A stretch of DNA of 64,000 bases from Psychromonas sp047629075 (GTDB lineage Bacteria; Pseudomonadota; Gammaproteobacteria; Enterobacterales; Psychromonadaceae): NCBI GenBank assembly GCA_047629075.1, contig JBLHWW010000001.1:1-64000 (forward strand), read 5' to 3'. Every line of letters begins with the position of its first letter. The stretch's first letter is position 1. A program made the translations under genes and the position numbers. The notes under the pieces were generated by a model. The model was not told the origin of the DNA and made no database searches. It saw only the letters and a list, made by a program, of their open reading frames with translations. Below are positions 33,893-41,716 of the stretch, piece after piece.

Positions 33893-34270
33893 TTAAATAT
33901 TAAAATTAAATACTGGCTCACGCAATCCGCACCACGCGCATAATTCAATCAATGTTTCTTTGCCCACCAAGCTCCTGTATTTGAATCCTTTATTGCCCAA
34001 GACTATGTAGGCCTGTTCTTTGGTGACAATTTTTAGTGATAACAGGCAGTCGGCAGCACGGGGGGATAATCCATCAGCCCAGCTACCTTTTTGTTTAAAC
34101 ATATTGGTAGCGTCTTGATCCATAAGTGATCGAACCCAAGGTGCAAGTTTTTTCCCAGGCGACAGTTTGGCCGCTTTGACAAAAAACGCCTTGTCTTCGG
34201 GTGTCACCCGCAATACTATAGTCGCAGTGGCCGGATCGTTTTTTTTTGCATTTTTGTTACCTGGTTTCAT
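33893..34270 (-). CDS. Hypothetical protein, 125 residues
   Basis: Start at ATG 34270 (GGGGGAAGACA upstream), overlapping the end of the ParB-like gene by 14 bases. MKPGNKNAKKNDPATATIVL then RVTPEDKAFFVKAAKLSPG: a short strand followed by helices like ribbon-helix-helix or small adaptor proteins that accompany ParB/IbrB genes. It ends with a Cys/Trp segment (LIELCAWCGLREP). Last gene of the Ibr operon. Confidence 0.6.
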   Translation of the reverse strand: MKPGNKNAKKNDPATATIVLRVTPEDKAFFVKAAKLSPGKKLAPWVRSLMDQDATNMFKQKGSWADGLSPRAADCLLSLKIVTKEQAYIVLGNKGFKYRSLVGKETLIELCAWCGLREPVFNFNI

Positions 34271-34808
34271 TGTCTTCCCCCATTTGTTTAAACTCCCCCT
34301 CAGTAACCCAAGCTCGGCTAAAACCATGGTTGGTAAACAAACTGGCCAAACCGCTAATTTGCTTTAGCCTTAACAGTTCATCAGCATCCATACCGATGTG
34401 TCTTAATATCCATTGGTCGGACATGCCGGAATCGACCAGTTCGGCAACAATATCCCGCATTAAATCAATGGAGTGAGATCCCCGTGCGCGGTTGTGTCGA
34501 ATGGTCGAGGCCATTCGGTTGGCTTTGTCTTTGTCGATGACGCTAACCGGTAATAGTCCTCCTTCTCTTTCTCTGATCCGTTTACTCGTGAGCATTGTGG
34601 TGTAGCGGTGATAACCATCCACAATCTCGTAAACGTCTTCCTCTGCAATGTGATAGCACACCACCGGCATGGTATAACCGTCTTCCCAAATAGACACCTC
34701 TAGTAATTTCATTTCAGGCGGAGCCACCTTATTGGGGTTGTACGCGTTTGCGCGGATTTTTTCTAGCGGAATTCCTTGTACGTTATACACTGGACTAGGC
34801 ATTTTCAT
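34257..34808 (-). CDS. ibrB: IbrB-like ParB-domain protein
   Basis: A 183-residue protein with the ParB N-terminal-domain signature: IPLEKIRANAYNPNKVAPPE, WEDGYTMPVVCYH, then EIVDGYHRYTTML (the G-x-H-R ParB/Srx motif), and RASTIRHNRARGSHS-type box (ASTIRHNRARGSHSIDLMRD). IbrB proteins pair with IbrA PAPS-reductase-like proteins, as here. First described with E. coli Eib expression; CTPase or nuclease activity is possible but not shown for this protein. Confidence 0.8.
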   Translation of the reverse strand: MKMPSPVYNVQGIPLEKIRANAYNPNKVAPPEMKLLEVSIWEDGYTMPVVCYHIAEEDVYEIVDGYHRYTTMLTSKRIREREGGLLPVSVIDKDKANRMASTIRHNRARGSHSIDLMRDIVAELVDSGMSDQWILRHIGMDADELLRLKQISGLASLFTNHGFSRAWVTEGEFKQMGEDNETR

Positions 34809-34896
34809 TATCCTCTTTTATGGTCATTTCCCATTGACCAAACATCTTCTGGTCACTTTCTGTTGACTCGCCTTGCGTGATTTTTGTGATTTTCAT
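34795..34896 (-). CDS. 33-residue peptide gene in the Ibr operon
   Basis: MKITKITQGESTESDQKMFG then QWEMTIKEDNENA. GGGGAAAGC precedes the ATG; the 3' end overlaps the ibrB start by 14 bases and the 5' end is nine bases after ibrA. Acidic. Probably translated as part of the operon; function unknown. Confidence 0.5.
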   Translation of the reverse strand: MKITKITQGESTESDQKMFGQWEMTIKEDNENA

Positions 34897-34905
34897 TGCT
34901 TTCCC

Positions 34906-36216
34906 CTACAGCGACTTGTATTTCGCAATCGCAGCTTTTCGCTTTTCGCTTTCAACTTTTGTTTGACTGAATCCCATAAATTTACACAAATGGTCATTTT
35001 TTAATATACAGATGGCCATGCGCTTATATGATGGGACTGATTGAAACTCTTTCACATCGGGTTCATCCGGATAAGCATTAAACGTGACCAGCTTTTTGTC
35101 GGAGTTGTAATTGCTTTTGCCACCCACCACACACTCAATGCCTATCCCGTGCAACTCGGTAATGGTTTCTTCTGACAATACGCCACCGCGCTCCCGCCAA
35201 AACTTGATAGAGGTGGCGAACTTTTCTCGATAGGTCGCTGCTGTTTCGTCCGGCAAGGTCTTTAGCAGAAACTCAACATAAGATTGCCAAGTATGCCCTT
35301 TTGGCAGTTTTATTTTTTTCCATCCGGTGGCGCTGGTACCGCCATAGATGGCGCAAAAATTAGCGCCATGAACCCGCCCTATCATACTGGCCCAAATGCC
35401 CGGTTCTAACACGCGATACAGTTTAAGGCTATTGATCGCCCAATCGTTGAAGGGGCTGGCGACCCGCATTTCATGCACTGACAACCCGGCATAATGAAAC
35501 AAATCATAGAGATTATTGTAGTCAAATTCGAATTTGGCATTGGCCGTCCACACATCTTCCGCAGTCCAATCATAAACGGGGTAGCCGGTATACACGTCCT
35601 TGATAATTTTGGTAGTCCAAGGCTTATCGTTAAAACAACTCTTTTTGGCTACAATCGCCCGGTATCGGTTGAGGCTTTCTTGCGTTCGTATTCCAACCAG
35701 CCCAATCGTTTTACCTTTTTTGCCGCCAACATGCCGGTGATACCAACCTCCAAACTGCCGATATACGTCCTCTTGAAGCATGCCGTATTTGTAAAAATCG
35801 AATTGATGATTGTCGATGTTGATCACACACTCATCTGTTGGCATATCTCGCACCCAAATGTCCTTTTTGGCACATTCCCACGGCAGCCAGTACTGCTCAA
35901 ACATTGATGTCGCGGTTTTGCAAGCCATGGGGAGGCACACCCAATAAGGGGTGATTAAATCCAGATTATCACGCAGGGTACGCTCAACATACTCTGTGGT
36001 GGCCGAGTACTGGGCCTCAAAATCTTGGTGGAACACCCCAATTTTTTTGGTGATATTGTTTTCTCGCATGTACTGGAGTGTAGTCTCCAGTAAAATCCCA
36101 CTGTCTTTACCACCAGAAAATGACAGGTAAATATTGTCAAAGTGCTCAAAGATGTACTTTAGCCGCTGCTGAGTGGCTCGGTAAACGTCAATACTTAACC
36201 TTATGTCAGTTCGCAT
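34906..36216 (-). CDS. ibrA: IbrA-like PAPS reductase-family protein (DUF3440 type)
   Basis: A 436-residue protein. The PP-loop SFSGGKDSGI sits at residues about 33-42, followed by a strand-helix ending HQDFEAQYSATTEYV, as in phosphoadenosine phosphosulfate reductases. The C-terminal part (VGIRTQESLNRYRAI, YPVYDWTAEDVW, CAIYGG) fits the DUF3440/IbrA group. Such enzymes adenylate or reduce; the real substrate is unknown. It overlaps the helicase gene by one base. PP-loop ATPases related to DndC act in DNA phosphorothioation, so DNA modification is one hypothesis. Confidence 0.85.
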   Translation of the reverse strand: MRTDIRLSIDVYRATQQRLKYIFEHFDNIYLSFSGGKDSGILLETTLQYMRENNITKKIGVFHQDFEAQYSATTEYVERTLRDNLDLITPYWVCLPMACKTATSMFEQYWLPWECAKKDIWVRDMPTDECVINIDNHQFDFYKYGMLQEDVYRQFGGWYHRHVGGKKGKTIGLVGIRTQESLNRYRAIVAKKSCFNDKPWTTKIIKDVYTGYPVYDWTAEDVWTANAKFEFDYNNLYDLFHYAGLSVHEMRVASPFNDWAINSLKLYRVLEPGIWASMIGRVHGANFCAIYGGTSATGWKKIKLPKGHTWQSYVEFLLKTLPDETAATYREKFATSIKFWRERGGVLSEETITELHGIGIECVVGGKSNYNSDKKLVTFNAYPDEPDVKEFQSVPSYKRMAICILKNDHLCKFMGFSQTKVESEKRKAAIAKYKSL

Positions 36217-37637
36217 TATAATGATCCTATTAAGTTTTTTAACTGGCCCTTACCCATGTCTTTGACAGCATCAATCTCGCTGCGAAAGACGCCTAGTGCA
36301 TCGGCTTTCATACCAATGGCTGACCGTATTCTGTCTTCTATGCCACAATTAACCCAAATATCAAAATAGCTTACCGGCAACGTTTGACCAATCCGATGTA
36401 AACGGTCCTCGGCCTGTATCCGTTCACTATATTTAAACGTATTGGTGTAAAACAAGGCGTGGTGAGATTCAACCAACGTCAGTCCATAGCCGCCACAACT
36501 GGCCGTGGCAACAAATACCCCGCCCAGTCGGCGCCACCGAGCCAAGCTATCTGCCCTTTGCGCCTCGTTCATATCGCCGTAATACTTACTGATATTGATA
36601 TCTGGCAGTTCTTTTTCTAAGCAAGATTGAACCGATGCCACCGAACGGCGATATTTTACCCAAACCACTACATGCTTACCTTGCAATTGTCCAAGATGCC
36701 GGATAAGTTCCCTATTCTTCAAGGTGTCGATGGCTTCTCCGGCACCCGGGTTGTTTGCGGGGATCACCCCATTAACCACAGATTGTAACGCTGAAAACAG
36801 CCGAAAGATGGCCCCGCCCATATCATCAAAGTCTAAATCTTGCGCTTCCTCTTCAAACGCCTTCTTGGCATCTTGGTAATAGGCTTGTTGTTCGCCAGTC
36901 ATTTCAACCAAGGCGTAGTTCGTCGTTTTGGTCGGCAAGGTCAAGCACTCTTCTTTGGTGACCTGATAAACGTAGGGCGCAATTTTAGCCCCCAGCCAAT
37001 CAGTGTGGTACCGCTCTTTGATCATCCCCTTAAAGTGCTCACTGTATTCCAGGTGCTTGCGTCTAAAGGCGTACCACGATGTATAACCTAAAATTTTGGT
37101 GCTCAGAAAGGTGATTTGTGTATATAGGTCTTCAATACCTTGACTGATAGGGGTGCCATTCAATACCAGGCGATACCGCGCCCGACCACCCAGCAAGATC
37201 AGGCGTTGTGATCGGTTTGAACGATGCCCCTTTATAAATGAACTTTCATCAACAACCAACATGGTTTTGTCATCGATAAGCCTGTCCATGGCCATAACCA
37301 CCCGATCACTACTACCCAGACTCTCCAGTCCCACAATATGCCAAAACTTGTTAGGCAGATTATGGGAGGCCGTCTTGTTGTTGAACACATTAACATCACC
37401 CGGTATGCAAGATGTGTGTTGCATGATTTGATCGTGCGTGTTTAGCTTTAACGACACAGGACAACACCAAACCACCTTGCTGATCTTTTGTCTTCTCAAA
37501 AAGGCGAGCATAATAACCACTAGGCTTTTACCCGTGCCCATGTCCATAAACAAACCGCCAACCCTCAACTTCATCATTTTCATAAATGCGGTGTCTTGAT
37601 GGGTTAGCGGTGTCGTGGTGATGGCCCAATCAGTCAT
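36216..37637 (-). CDS. SNF2-family helicase/ATPase
   Basis: A 473-residue protein. Walker A is MDMGTGKSL (residues about 31-39), motif II is VVDESSFIKG near 130 (DES in place of DEAH), a SNF2-type motif III-like LNGTPISQGIEDLY follows, and motif VI is QAEDRLHRIGQ near 410. It is the minimal two-RecA-fold form often found in phages. The start overlaps the zinc-protein gene by eight bases and the end overlaps ibrA, so helicase, IbrA and IbrB are one unit. Confidence 0.88.
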   Translation of the reverse strand: MTDWAITTTPLTHQDTAFMKMMKLRVGGLFMDMGTGKSLVVIMLAFLRRQKISKVVWCCPVSLKLNTHDQIMQHTSCIPGDVNVFNNKTASHNLPNKFWHIVGLESLGSSDRVVMAMDRLIDDKTMLVVDESSFIKGHRSNRSQRLILLGGRARYRLVLNGTPISQGIEDLYTQITFLSTKILGYTSWYAFRRKHLEYSEHFKGMIKERYHTDWLGAKIAPYVYQVTKEECLTLPTKTTNYALVEMTGEQQAYYQDAKKAFEEEAQDLDFDDMGGAIFRLFSALQSVVNGVIPANNPGAGEAIDTLKNRELIRHLGQLQGKHVVVWVKYRRSVASVQSCLEKELPDINISKYYGDMNEAQRADSLARWRRLGGVFVATASCGGYGLTLVESHHALFYTNTFKYSERIQAEDRLHRIGQTLPVSYFDIWVNCGIEDRIRSAIGMKADALGVFRSEIDAVKDMGKGQLKNLIGSL

Positions 37638-38784
37638 CTAACAAGCTCTTATCAATGCCTATATTTTCCAAGACTGGTTCAACCGATTCAATATCAATTC
37701 CTTCTGAGACTGGTAATGCCCGTTTGAGCAATTGGCTTTCATGTGCTTCTTTTGTTGACTTTATAAGAGCTTTGGCCCCAGGAGAAACATGCAACAAATG
37801 ACGGCTGATCATATCCTCGATGATGTCCACATACTTGCACGGAAGCAACCATTTTTTGTGCTCATAATGACCGCGCTTATCTGCATCATTAAGAACTCGA
37901 AGTTCATTAAACAATGAATGATTATCATCAAACCAATGTACCGCGAATTTGCCACCTTGATTTACCACCCAACGCGGATATCGAGGTTTAAACTCTCCTG
38001 CCAATGCTTTTTCTTTTACCTCAACATCTAGACACTTAACAATAATGTTTTTGGCCAGTATGTGGTTAACCACTTCGGCGGCTCTATCCAATAGAGCCCC
38101 ATCAATCACACTGCATTCGAGTACCCACAACTTTCCATTCCAACGGAAAAACAATTGATGCATAATTTCGGTTAAAGTTGTGAATCGATTTGGAAAATGA
38201 ACCAAAACGTGGTTGAACCTAGCATCTACAATAACCTCGGCAATTTCTGGACTAGCAGGTTCTTTTGGGCGTACGGTAGCCTCTTCAAGAACTTTTACTG
38301 CTTCAGGTTTACTATCTGACAGTTTGCGAACTGTCAGTGGGAGGGTTTTTTTAAACAGAGATTCAGCATTAAGATCACGATTATCAATCCACTGTCGAAC
38401 ATCAGTTTCTACTTGAAGTAGTGTGACAAAACAGTCAAAAGCGTCGAGCTGATTTTCTCCCTCAAGTTCGCAGCTTTCAAATAACACCGCTTGATTTTGT
38501 TCAAACCAATCAAACGAATATGTGATGATTCGCTTGTGACGGATAACAATTGCCCAGTCAATCTGTTTATCCGACCCAACCAGTTCAGGCAAGCCATGCT
38601 CAAGGCTAAAAGCGATTGCCTCATCTCTTTCTTGTTTTTTCTTTTTTTCTTCACACAACTCACAGATTTTCCCATTTTGCGAGTGCCAGTCGGCACGTCT
38701 TTGTGATTCTTTTGAGTTGCACCCGGAAAACTGCATTTTGATGTCGGTTCCGCATGATACACATCCGCAGTACGCTCTTGCCAT
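37630..38784 (-). CDS. Zinc-finger protein with HARP-like repeats, partner of the SNF2 helicase
   Basis: A 384-residue protein. The N-terminus has CGCVSCGTDI and CELCEE, a likely four-Cys zinc site. Residues about 195-245 (RFNHVLVHFPNRFTTLTEIM...FRWNGKLWVLE) and 285-335 (FAVHWFDDNHSLFNELRVLN...YEHKKWLLPCKYV) are two similar modules ending W-x-L, reminiscent of HARP domains that flank SMARCAL1-type SNF2 ATPases. It may target the helicase to DNA. First gene of the operon, behind a promoter at 38835-38863. Confidence 0.6.
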   Translation of the reverse strand: MARAYCGCVSCGTDIKMQFSGCNSKESQRRADWHSQNGKICELCEEKKKKQERDEAIAFSLEHGLPELVGSDKQIDWAIVIRHKRIITYSFDWFEQNQAVLFESCELEGENQLDAFDCFVTLLQVETDVRQWIDNRDLNAESLFKKTLPLTVRKLSDSKPEAVKVLEEATVRPKEPASPEIAEVIVDARFNHVLVHFPNRFTTLTEIMHQLFFRWNGKLWVLECSVIDGALLDRAAEVVNHILAKNIIVKCLDVEVKEKALAGEFKPRYPRWVVNQGGKFAVHWFDDNHSLFNELRVLNDADKRGHYEHKKWLLPCKYVDIIEDMISRHLLHVSPGAKALIKSTKEAHESQLLKRALPVSEGIDIESVEPVLENIGIDKSLLDD

Positions 38785-38834
38785 TTTATTTCTCCAGTTA
38801 TTCCTGGTCCCGCCAGGTCGGTTACTATAGGTTA

Positions 38835-38863
38835 ATTATACTTAACTAAATTTGTTTTGTATA
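38835..38863 (-). promoter_or_regulatory. Promoter of the Ibr/helicase operon
   Basis: Minus strand: TATACA (38863-38858), 17 bases, TATAAT (38840-38835), about 50 bases before ATG 38784 (GGAGAAATAAA). It lies next to the ACGTG-word region of the KorA-like regulator, so divergent control is possible. Confidence 0.55.
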
Positions 38864-38955
38864 TACATATCGACGGTTTGTTTTTGAGTTTCATTTACGG
38901 TTTAGGTTAGGCGGCGAACCGCCCCGGTTGATGTAGCTACACTATATCAGTTTAA

Positions 38956-39040
38956 ATCTACGTGCAAGCTATATTTTACGTTTACTAATTTAAATTACGT
39001 GCGAGTATTTATTTACATGCATCATTAGTAGTGGCATGAT
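38956..39040 (+). promoter_or_regulatory. Promoter and ACGT-word operators of the KorA-like gene
   Basis: TTTACA (39012-39017), 17 bases, CATGAT (39035-39040). Words TACGTGCAAG (38959), TTACGTTTAC (38976) and TTACGTGCGAG (38995) precede it; TTACACGTAAA and TTTACGTG recur after the gene at 39291-39330. The spacing suggests several binding sites for the same protein on both sides of its gene. Confidence 0.5.
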
Positions 39041-39075
39041 AACCGTAGTTTTTTAATCACTGAGTATTTATTTAA

Positions 39076-39285
39076 ATGAATTCCCTACAATTAGCATTAT
39101 TTTTTTCAACATTTAAAACAAAACCCGAGCTACAAGCTGCTATTAGGAGCTTTTTAACGGATAACTCGCAGAGTATGTATTCTGCTGAGCAAAAGTACGA
39201 GGTGAGCCGGGGGAGCCTGGCACGGGCTTTAGAGCGGGTGGATAAATATCATCAGTTTACGTTAGAAATGGCAAAACTGGAATAA
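39076..39285 (+). CDS. KorA/TrfB-like small HTH repressor
   Basis: A 69-residue protein: MNSLQLALFFSTFKTKPELQ, then the helix-turn-helix SMYSAEQKYEVSRGSLARAL (A/E-x-x-Y-G/E-V-S-R-G-S as in TrfB-type repressors). ACGT-containing palindromic words flank the gene, including the promoter of the next gene, so it likely represses both itself and 39375-39734. Confidence 0.6.
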   Translation: MNSLQLALFFSTFKTKPELQAAIRSFLTDNSQSMYSAEQKYEVSRGSLARALERVDKYHQFTLEMAKLE

Positions 39286-39309
39286 ATCAAATTACACGTA
39301 AAATACCGC

Positions 39310-39337
39310 TTGCAAGTTTATTTTTACGTGTTATAGT
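39310..39337 (+). promoter_or_regulatory. Promoter of the 39375 gene with overlapping ACGTG site
   Basis: TTGCAA (39310-39315), 16 bases, TATAGT (39332-39337). A TTTTTACGTG word sits in the spacer and TTACACGTAAA just upstream, placing putative operator sites over RNA polymerase contacts. Confidence 0.6.
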
Positions 39338-39374
39338 TACCCCATCGAAGCGAAACAAAGCAAAGGAAGTTACT

Positions 39375-39734
39375 ATGAATTTATCAATCCAGGGCCTTAA
39401 CGACTTATTAGACGGTAGTCAGTACCAGGCAGTAGGTATCAGAGCAATGACAGGCGGGTTTGTAGTTAACCCAGGGGATGAAATCAATGACAGTTTTGTA
39501 TGGGTTGATGGTGAATGCACTGACGAGACCTTGGAGGGTGCTAGCGCACTTAATTTAGAGTTTGACGGTTGGGAAGTGCAATCGGACCGATTTAATGAAA
39601 TGCTTTTACAGTCAAAATCATACGGCCACGAAAATCAGTTAGTCGTTGTTGGCTGTTGCGGTAATGACCACTACGAGGGAAATGATATGAATGAAGTGGT
39701 TTTGCCAAACGCTGTATGCATTGCAATAATTTAA
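39375..39734 (+). CDS. Hypothetical protein, 119 residues
   Basis: Preceded by AAAGGAAGTTACT. Acidic alpha/beta protein: MNLSIQGLNDLLDGSQYQAV, FVWVDGECTDETLEGASALN and a C-terminal segment with LVVVGCCGNDHYEGNDMNEV. No family recognised. It stands alone on the plus strand under the ACGTG-controlled promoter, so it is probably an early regulated gene. 39735-39867 shows only a possible 26-residue zinc-ribbon fragment (about 39756-39822). Confidence 0.6.
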   Translation: MNLSIQGLNDLLDGSQYQAVGIRAMTGGFVVNPGDEINDSFVWVDGECTDETLEGASALNLEFDGWEVQSDRFNEMLLQSKSYGHENQLVVVGCCGNDHYEGNDMNEVVLPNAVCIAII

Positions 39735-39867
39735 CCTCATTGAAACAAAGCAAATTAAGGTATTGTCATGGTGAACGTGTTAAATGCCCACATTGCGGCG
39801 TAATGACAGAGGTTTGGTAACTCGTTAGATAGGCCGTGATTGTTATTTAACTGGCTACTACCGACAA

Positions 39868-39885
39868 AGCCCGCAAGCGCGGGCT
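39868..39885 (-). terminator. GC-rich hairpin after the acb2-like gene
   Basis: AGCCCGC AAGC GCGGGCT; on the minus strand it is followed by TTTGTCGG. Located 35 bases downstream of the 39920 stop. A GGGG...CCCC hairpin also lies between at about 39896-39916. Confidence 0.5.
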
Positions 39886-39919
39886 GATAAAGTCAGGGGG
39901 AGATTCAGCCCCGGTCTGT

Positions 39920-40144
39920 TTAAAACGTGGTCGGTTGCGCGACACCGCGAATCGCCCACATAAAGCCCTGTTGCAGATTGGTTCTACCCAGGGCCACCGC
40001 GCGTTTATCCGTCGAGGCATCAGATTCGAGCGCCGCGATAAATTCGCCGACTTGTTCAGCCAATGCTTTACCCTGATTCATTAAATCAATCTCGCGCTGC
40101 GAAAGGTCGCGGTACCCTTTTATTTTCTGGTGTTGATTGTCCAT
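39920..40144 (-). CDS. acb2: Acb2/Tad1-like cyclic-nucleotide sponge (anti-CBASS / anti-Thoeris)
   Basis: A 74-residue protein with the full family pattern as I know it: N-terminal HQKIKGYRDLSQREIDLMNQ, a helical middle, and C-terminal KRAVALGRTNLQQGFMWAIR then GVAQPTTF (compare family members with 'kGYReLsqeEIdLMNeiK...IGkt.LQqGlMal.RAVAqPt'). Acb2 forms helical hexamers that sequester CBASS cyclic nucleotides and some Thoeris signals, blocking host abortive infection. It stands as a single gene with a promoter-like region near 40215-40240 that shares CATCGGCA with the family promoters. Identification is from memory of the motif. Confidence 0.75.
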   Translation of the reverse strand: MDNQHQKIKGYRDLSQREIDLMNQGKALAEQVGEFIAALESDASTDKRAVALGRTNLQQGFMWAIRGVAQPTTF

Positions 40145-40225
40145 TTTAAATTCTCGCTCTTTTTTATATTATTGAGTTACTACATTAAGTTTTGTCGCCA
40201 CAAGTACAGTGCCGATGAATTCATA

Positions 40226-40702
40226 TTAACACAAATTATTGATTATTGTTTCGGCCTGCCCTTTATTAGCCATTAATACACTATCACCGTTGAGGTATAC
40301 AGCCTGGAAACCTCGGCTTTCGTAATATCGCTGTAGATTAAAACCCTTTAGTTGAGGTTCTGCTGTTAGAGCCACGAGTATGTCTACTTTTGTAACATCT
40401 AATGTCTGACTCTCAAAATTCGACATCAAAACCTTACCGTATCCCTGCCCTCGCCATATACGCTTAACGTATAGCTCAGCTAACAAACCCACCGTACCAT
40501 ATTTATCGCGTAAAATCGAGATCAGCGCATTGATGTAGCCGGATTTGTCAGGCAATGAAAGTATTAATTCGCCTTTCATCCATTTATAGCTCTCATCGTC
40601 GCTAGCTATGACTGTTCTGACTCGACCGTGATCACTCTCAGTTAGACATACGTGATCACGAGTCCACATTCCATCCGGCCAATTGCTACCGTTGACTATC
40701 AT
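40226..40702 (-). CDS. GNAT-family acetyltransferase
   Basis: A 158-residue protein with the GNAT motif LAELYVKRIWRGQGYGKVLM (R-G-Q-G-Y-G) and the later FNLQRYYESRGFQAVYLNGD. Preceded by ISILRDKYGTVGL, the central strand. Substrate unknown. It differs from the 31316 gene enough to be an independent acquisition. It ends 81 bases before the acb2-like start. Confidence 0.8.
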   Translation of the reverse strand: MIVNGSNWPDGMWTRDHVCLTESDHGRVRTVIASDDESYKWMKGELILSLPDKSGYINALISILRDKYGTVGLLAELYVKRIWRGQGYGKVLMSNFESQTLDVTKVDILVALTAEPQLKGFNLQRYYESRGFQAVYLNGDSVLMANKGQAETIINNLC

Positions 40703-40764
40703 ATTAATCGGCCTGTTTAATCTAATTTCCCCTGGTTATGTATTGATTGTTAATCCAACCTTTG

Positions 40765-41202
40765 TTATCCGATTGGGTTTAATACTGGCCGGATAACAAC
40801 GGTTGTGTGTTCGGCGTGCGAAGCGCTTGGTTTAGTCGACACGTTAATATCTCCACCCCAAACAATAATGCACTCGGGCGTTGTAAAAATTTTGGGTTGG
40901 TGTTTAAACGCATCTAGCTGCCACTCATCAAGATTATGTGTGATTATATCCCTGGCCTCGTCAACAGAGTGCGCAAGGGCTGACACTGTGCTAGGGCCAT
41001 ACTCTATAGCCGCGTTGTCCCAGACGTATAGTTTTAGTTGTTCGTTTAATTTTTTAAACACAGCTTCATTGTTGAGATCTTGATCTTCATAATATGTATC
41101 AACTATATCACGGGTTTCGCTATACTCACACAACGGGCTTTGATTATGAATACGCTTATACATACGCTTTGTCGTTATGTGTTGATGAGTCGGGTTTTTC
41201 AT
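40765..41202 (-). CDS. Hypothetical protein, 145 residues
   Basis: MKNPTHQHITTKRMYKRIHN...; the middle is helical (AAIEYGPSTVSALAHSVDEA, RDIITHNLDEWQLDAFKHQP) and the end beta-rich (TTPECIIVWGGDINVSTKPS). No family recognised. Start preceded by AAAGGTAATGTAAA. Confidence 0.55.
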   Translation of the reverse strand: MKNPTHQHITTKRMYKRIHNQSPLCEYSETRDIVDTYYEDQDLNNEAVFKKLNEQLKLYVWDNAAIEYGPSTVSALAHSVDEARDIITHNLDEWQLDAFKHQPKIFTTPECIIVWGGDINVSTKPSASHAEHTTVVIRPVLNPIG

Positions 41203-41237
41203 TTTACATTACCTTTGATTTGTGTTGATTGTGGATT

Positions 41238-41351
41238 CTATCGCACGAAGAATCCTGATAGAAAACGTACACCGCGTTGGGTTACGTATATGTGGTCTAC
41301 AACTCGTTGGTTGCGCATTCGACGTGCGCCGCGCTTTGTTTTAATTTTCAT
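41238..41351 (-). CDS. 37-residue arginine-rich peptide gene
   Basis: MKIKTKRGARRMRNQRVVDH then IYVTQRGVRFLSGFFVR. GGAACTAAACC before the ATG, which lies three bases after the stop of the upstream membrane gene. Strongly basic; may bind nucleic acid. Part of a three-gene run of tiny proteins. Confidence 0.5.
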   Translation of the reverse strand: MKIKTKRGARRMRNQRVVDHIYVTQRGVRFLSGFFVR

Positions 41352-41354
41352 GGT

Positions 41355-41531
41355 TTAGTTCCAGTAGGTTACTGTAGATAGGTTGGCCCAAATCCACACT
41401 GTTAAAATCAAACATGCAATAGACGTTATTTTTACCGATTTCCTTACATTGTCCCCTAGCAAGAATCCAATAGACATTAATATAATTATCACCGATAGCA
41501 GAGTGTTAACACATAATATAAAATGAATCAT
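41355..41531 (-). CDS. 58-residue membrane protein, two helices
   Basis: MIHFILCVNTLLSVIIILMS then IGFLLGDNVRKSVKITSIAC and LILTVWIWANLSTVTYWN: two transmembrane helices with a basic turn (DNVRKSVK). GGAGCTAAACC precedes the ATG, three bases after the previous stop. Could be an accessory lysis or superinfection protein; unknown. Confidence 0.55.
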   Translation of the reverse strand: MIHFILCVNTLLSVIIILMSIGFLLGDNVRKSVKITSIACLILTVWIWANLSTVTYWN

Positions 41532-41534
41532 GGT

Positions 41535-41678
41535 TTAGCTCCACTTGCCCGTTTTACGTAGATAGGTGTTACACCGCTTACACAACCGCCATACTTGGTT
41601 ACGATGGCCGCCAATGCCCCGCTTGACCGTTGCAGTTTGACCACATCCACAACGGAATCGTTTTACTTGTTCCTTCAT
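41535..41678 (-). CDS. 47-residue zinc-ribbon peptide
   Basis: MKEQVKRFRCGCGQTATVKR then GIGGHRNQVWRLCKRCNTYL and RKTGKWS. CGC and CKRC pairs make a four-cysteine zinc ribbon. Preceded by GCAGGATAAAAAATT. First gene of the small run 41678-41238. Possibly a regulator; family unknown. Confidence 0.55.
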   Translation of the reverse strand: MKEQVKRFRCGCGQTATVKRGIGGHRNQVWRLCKRCNTYLRKTGKWS

Positions 41679-41716
41679 AATTTTTTATCCTGCGGGGCTA
41701 CTGCCCCGGTCTGTGT

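Noticed and set aside
40205..40240. Possible eighth family promoter upstream of the acb2-like gene
   Set aside because: The TGTGTTAATAT and CATCGGCA words match, but the palindrome and TTGCAN -35 are missing, so it was not counted in the regulon.
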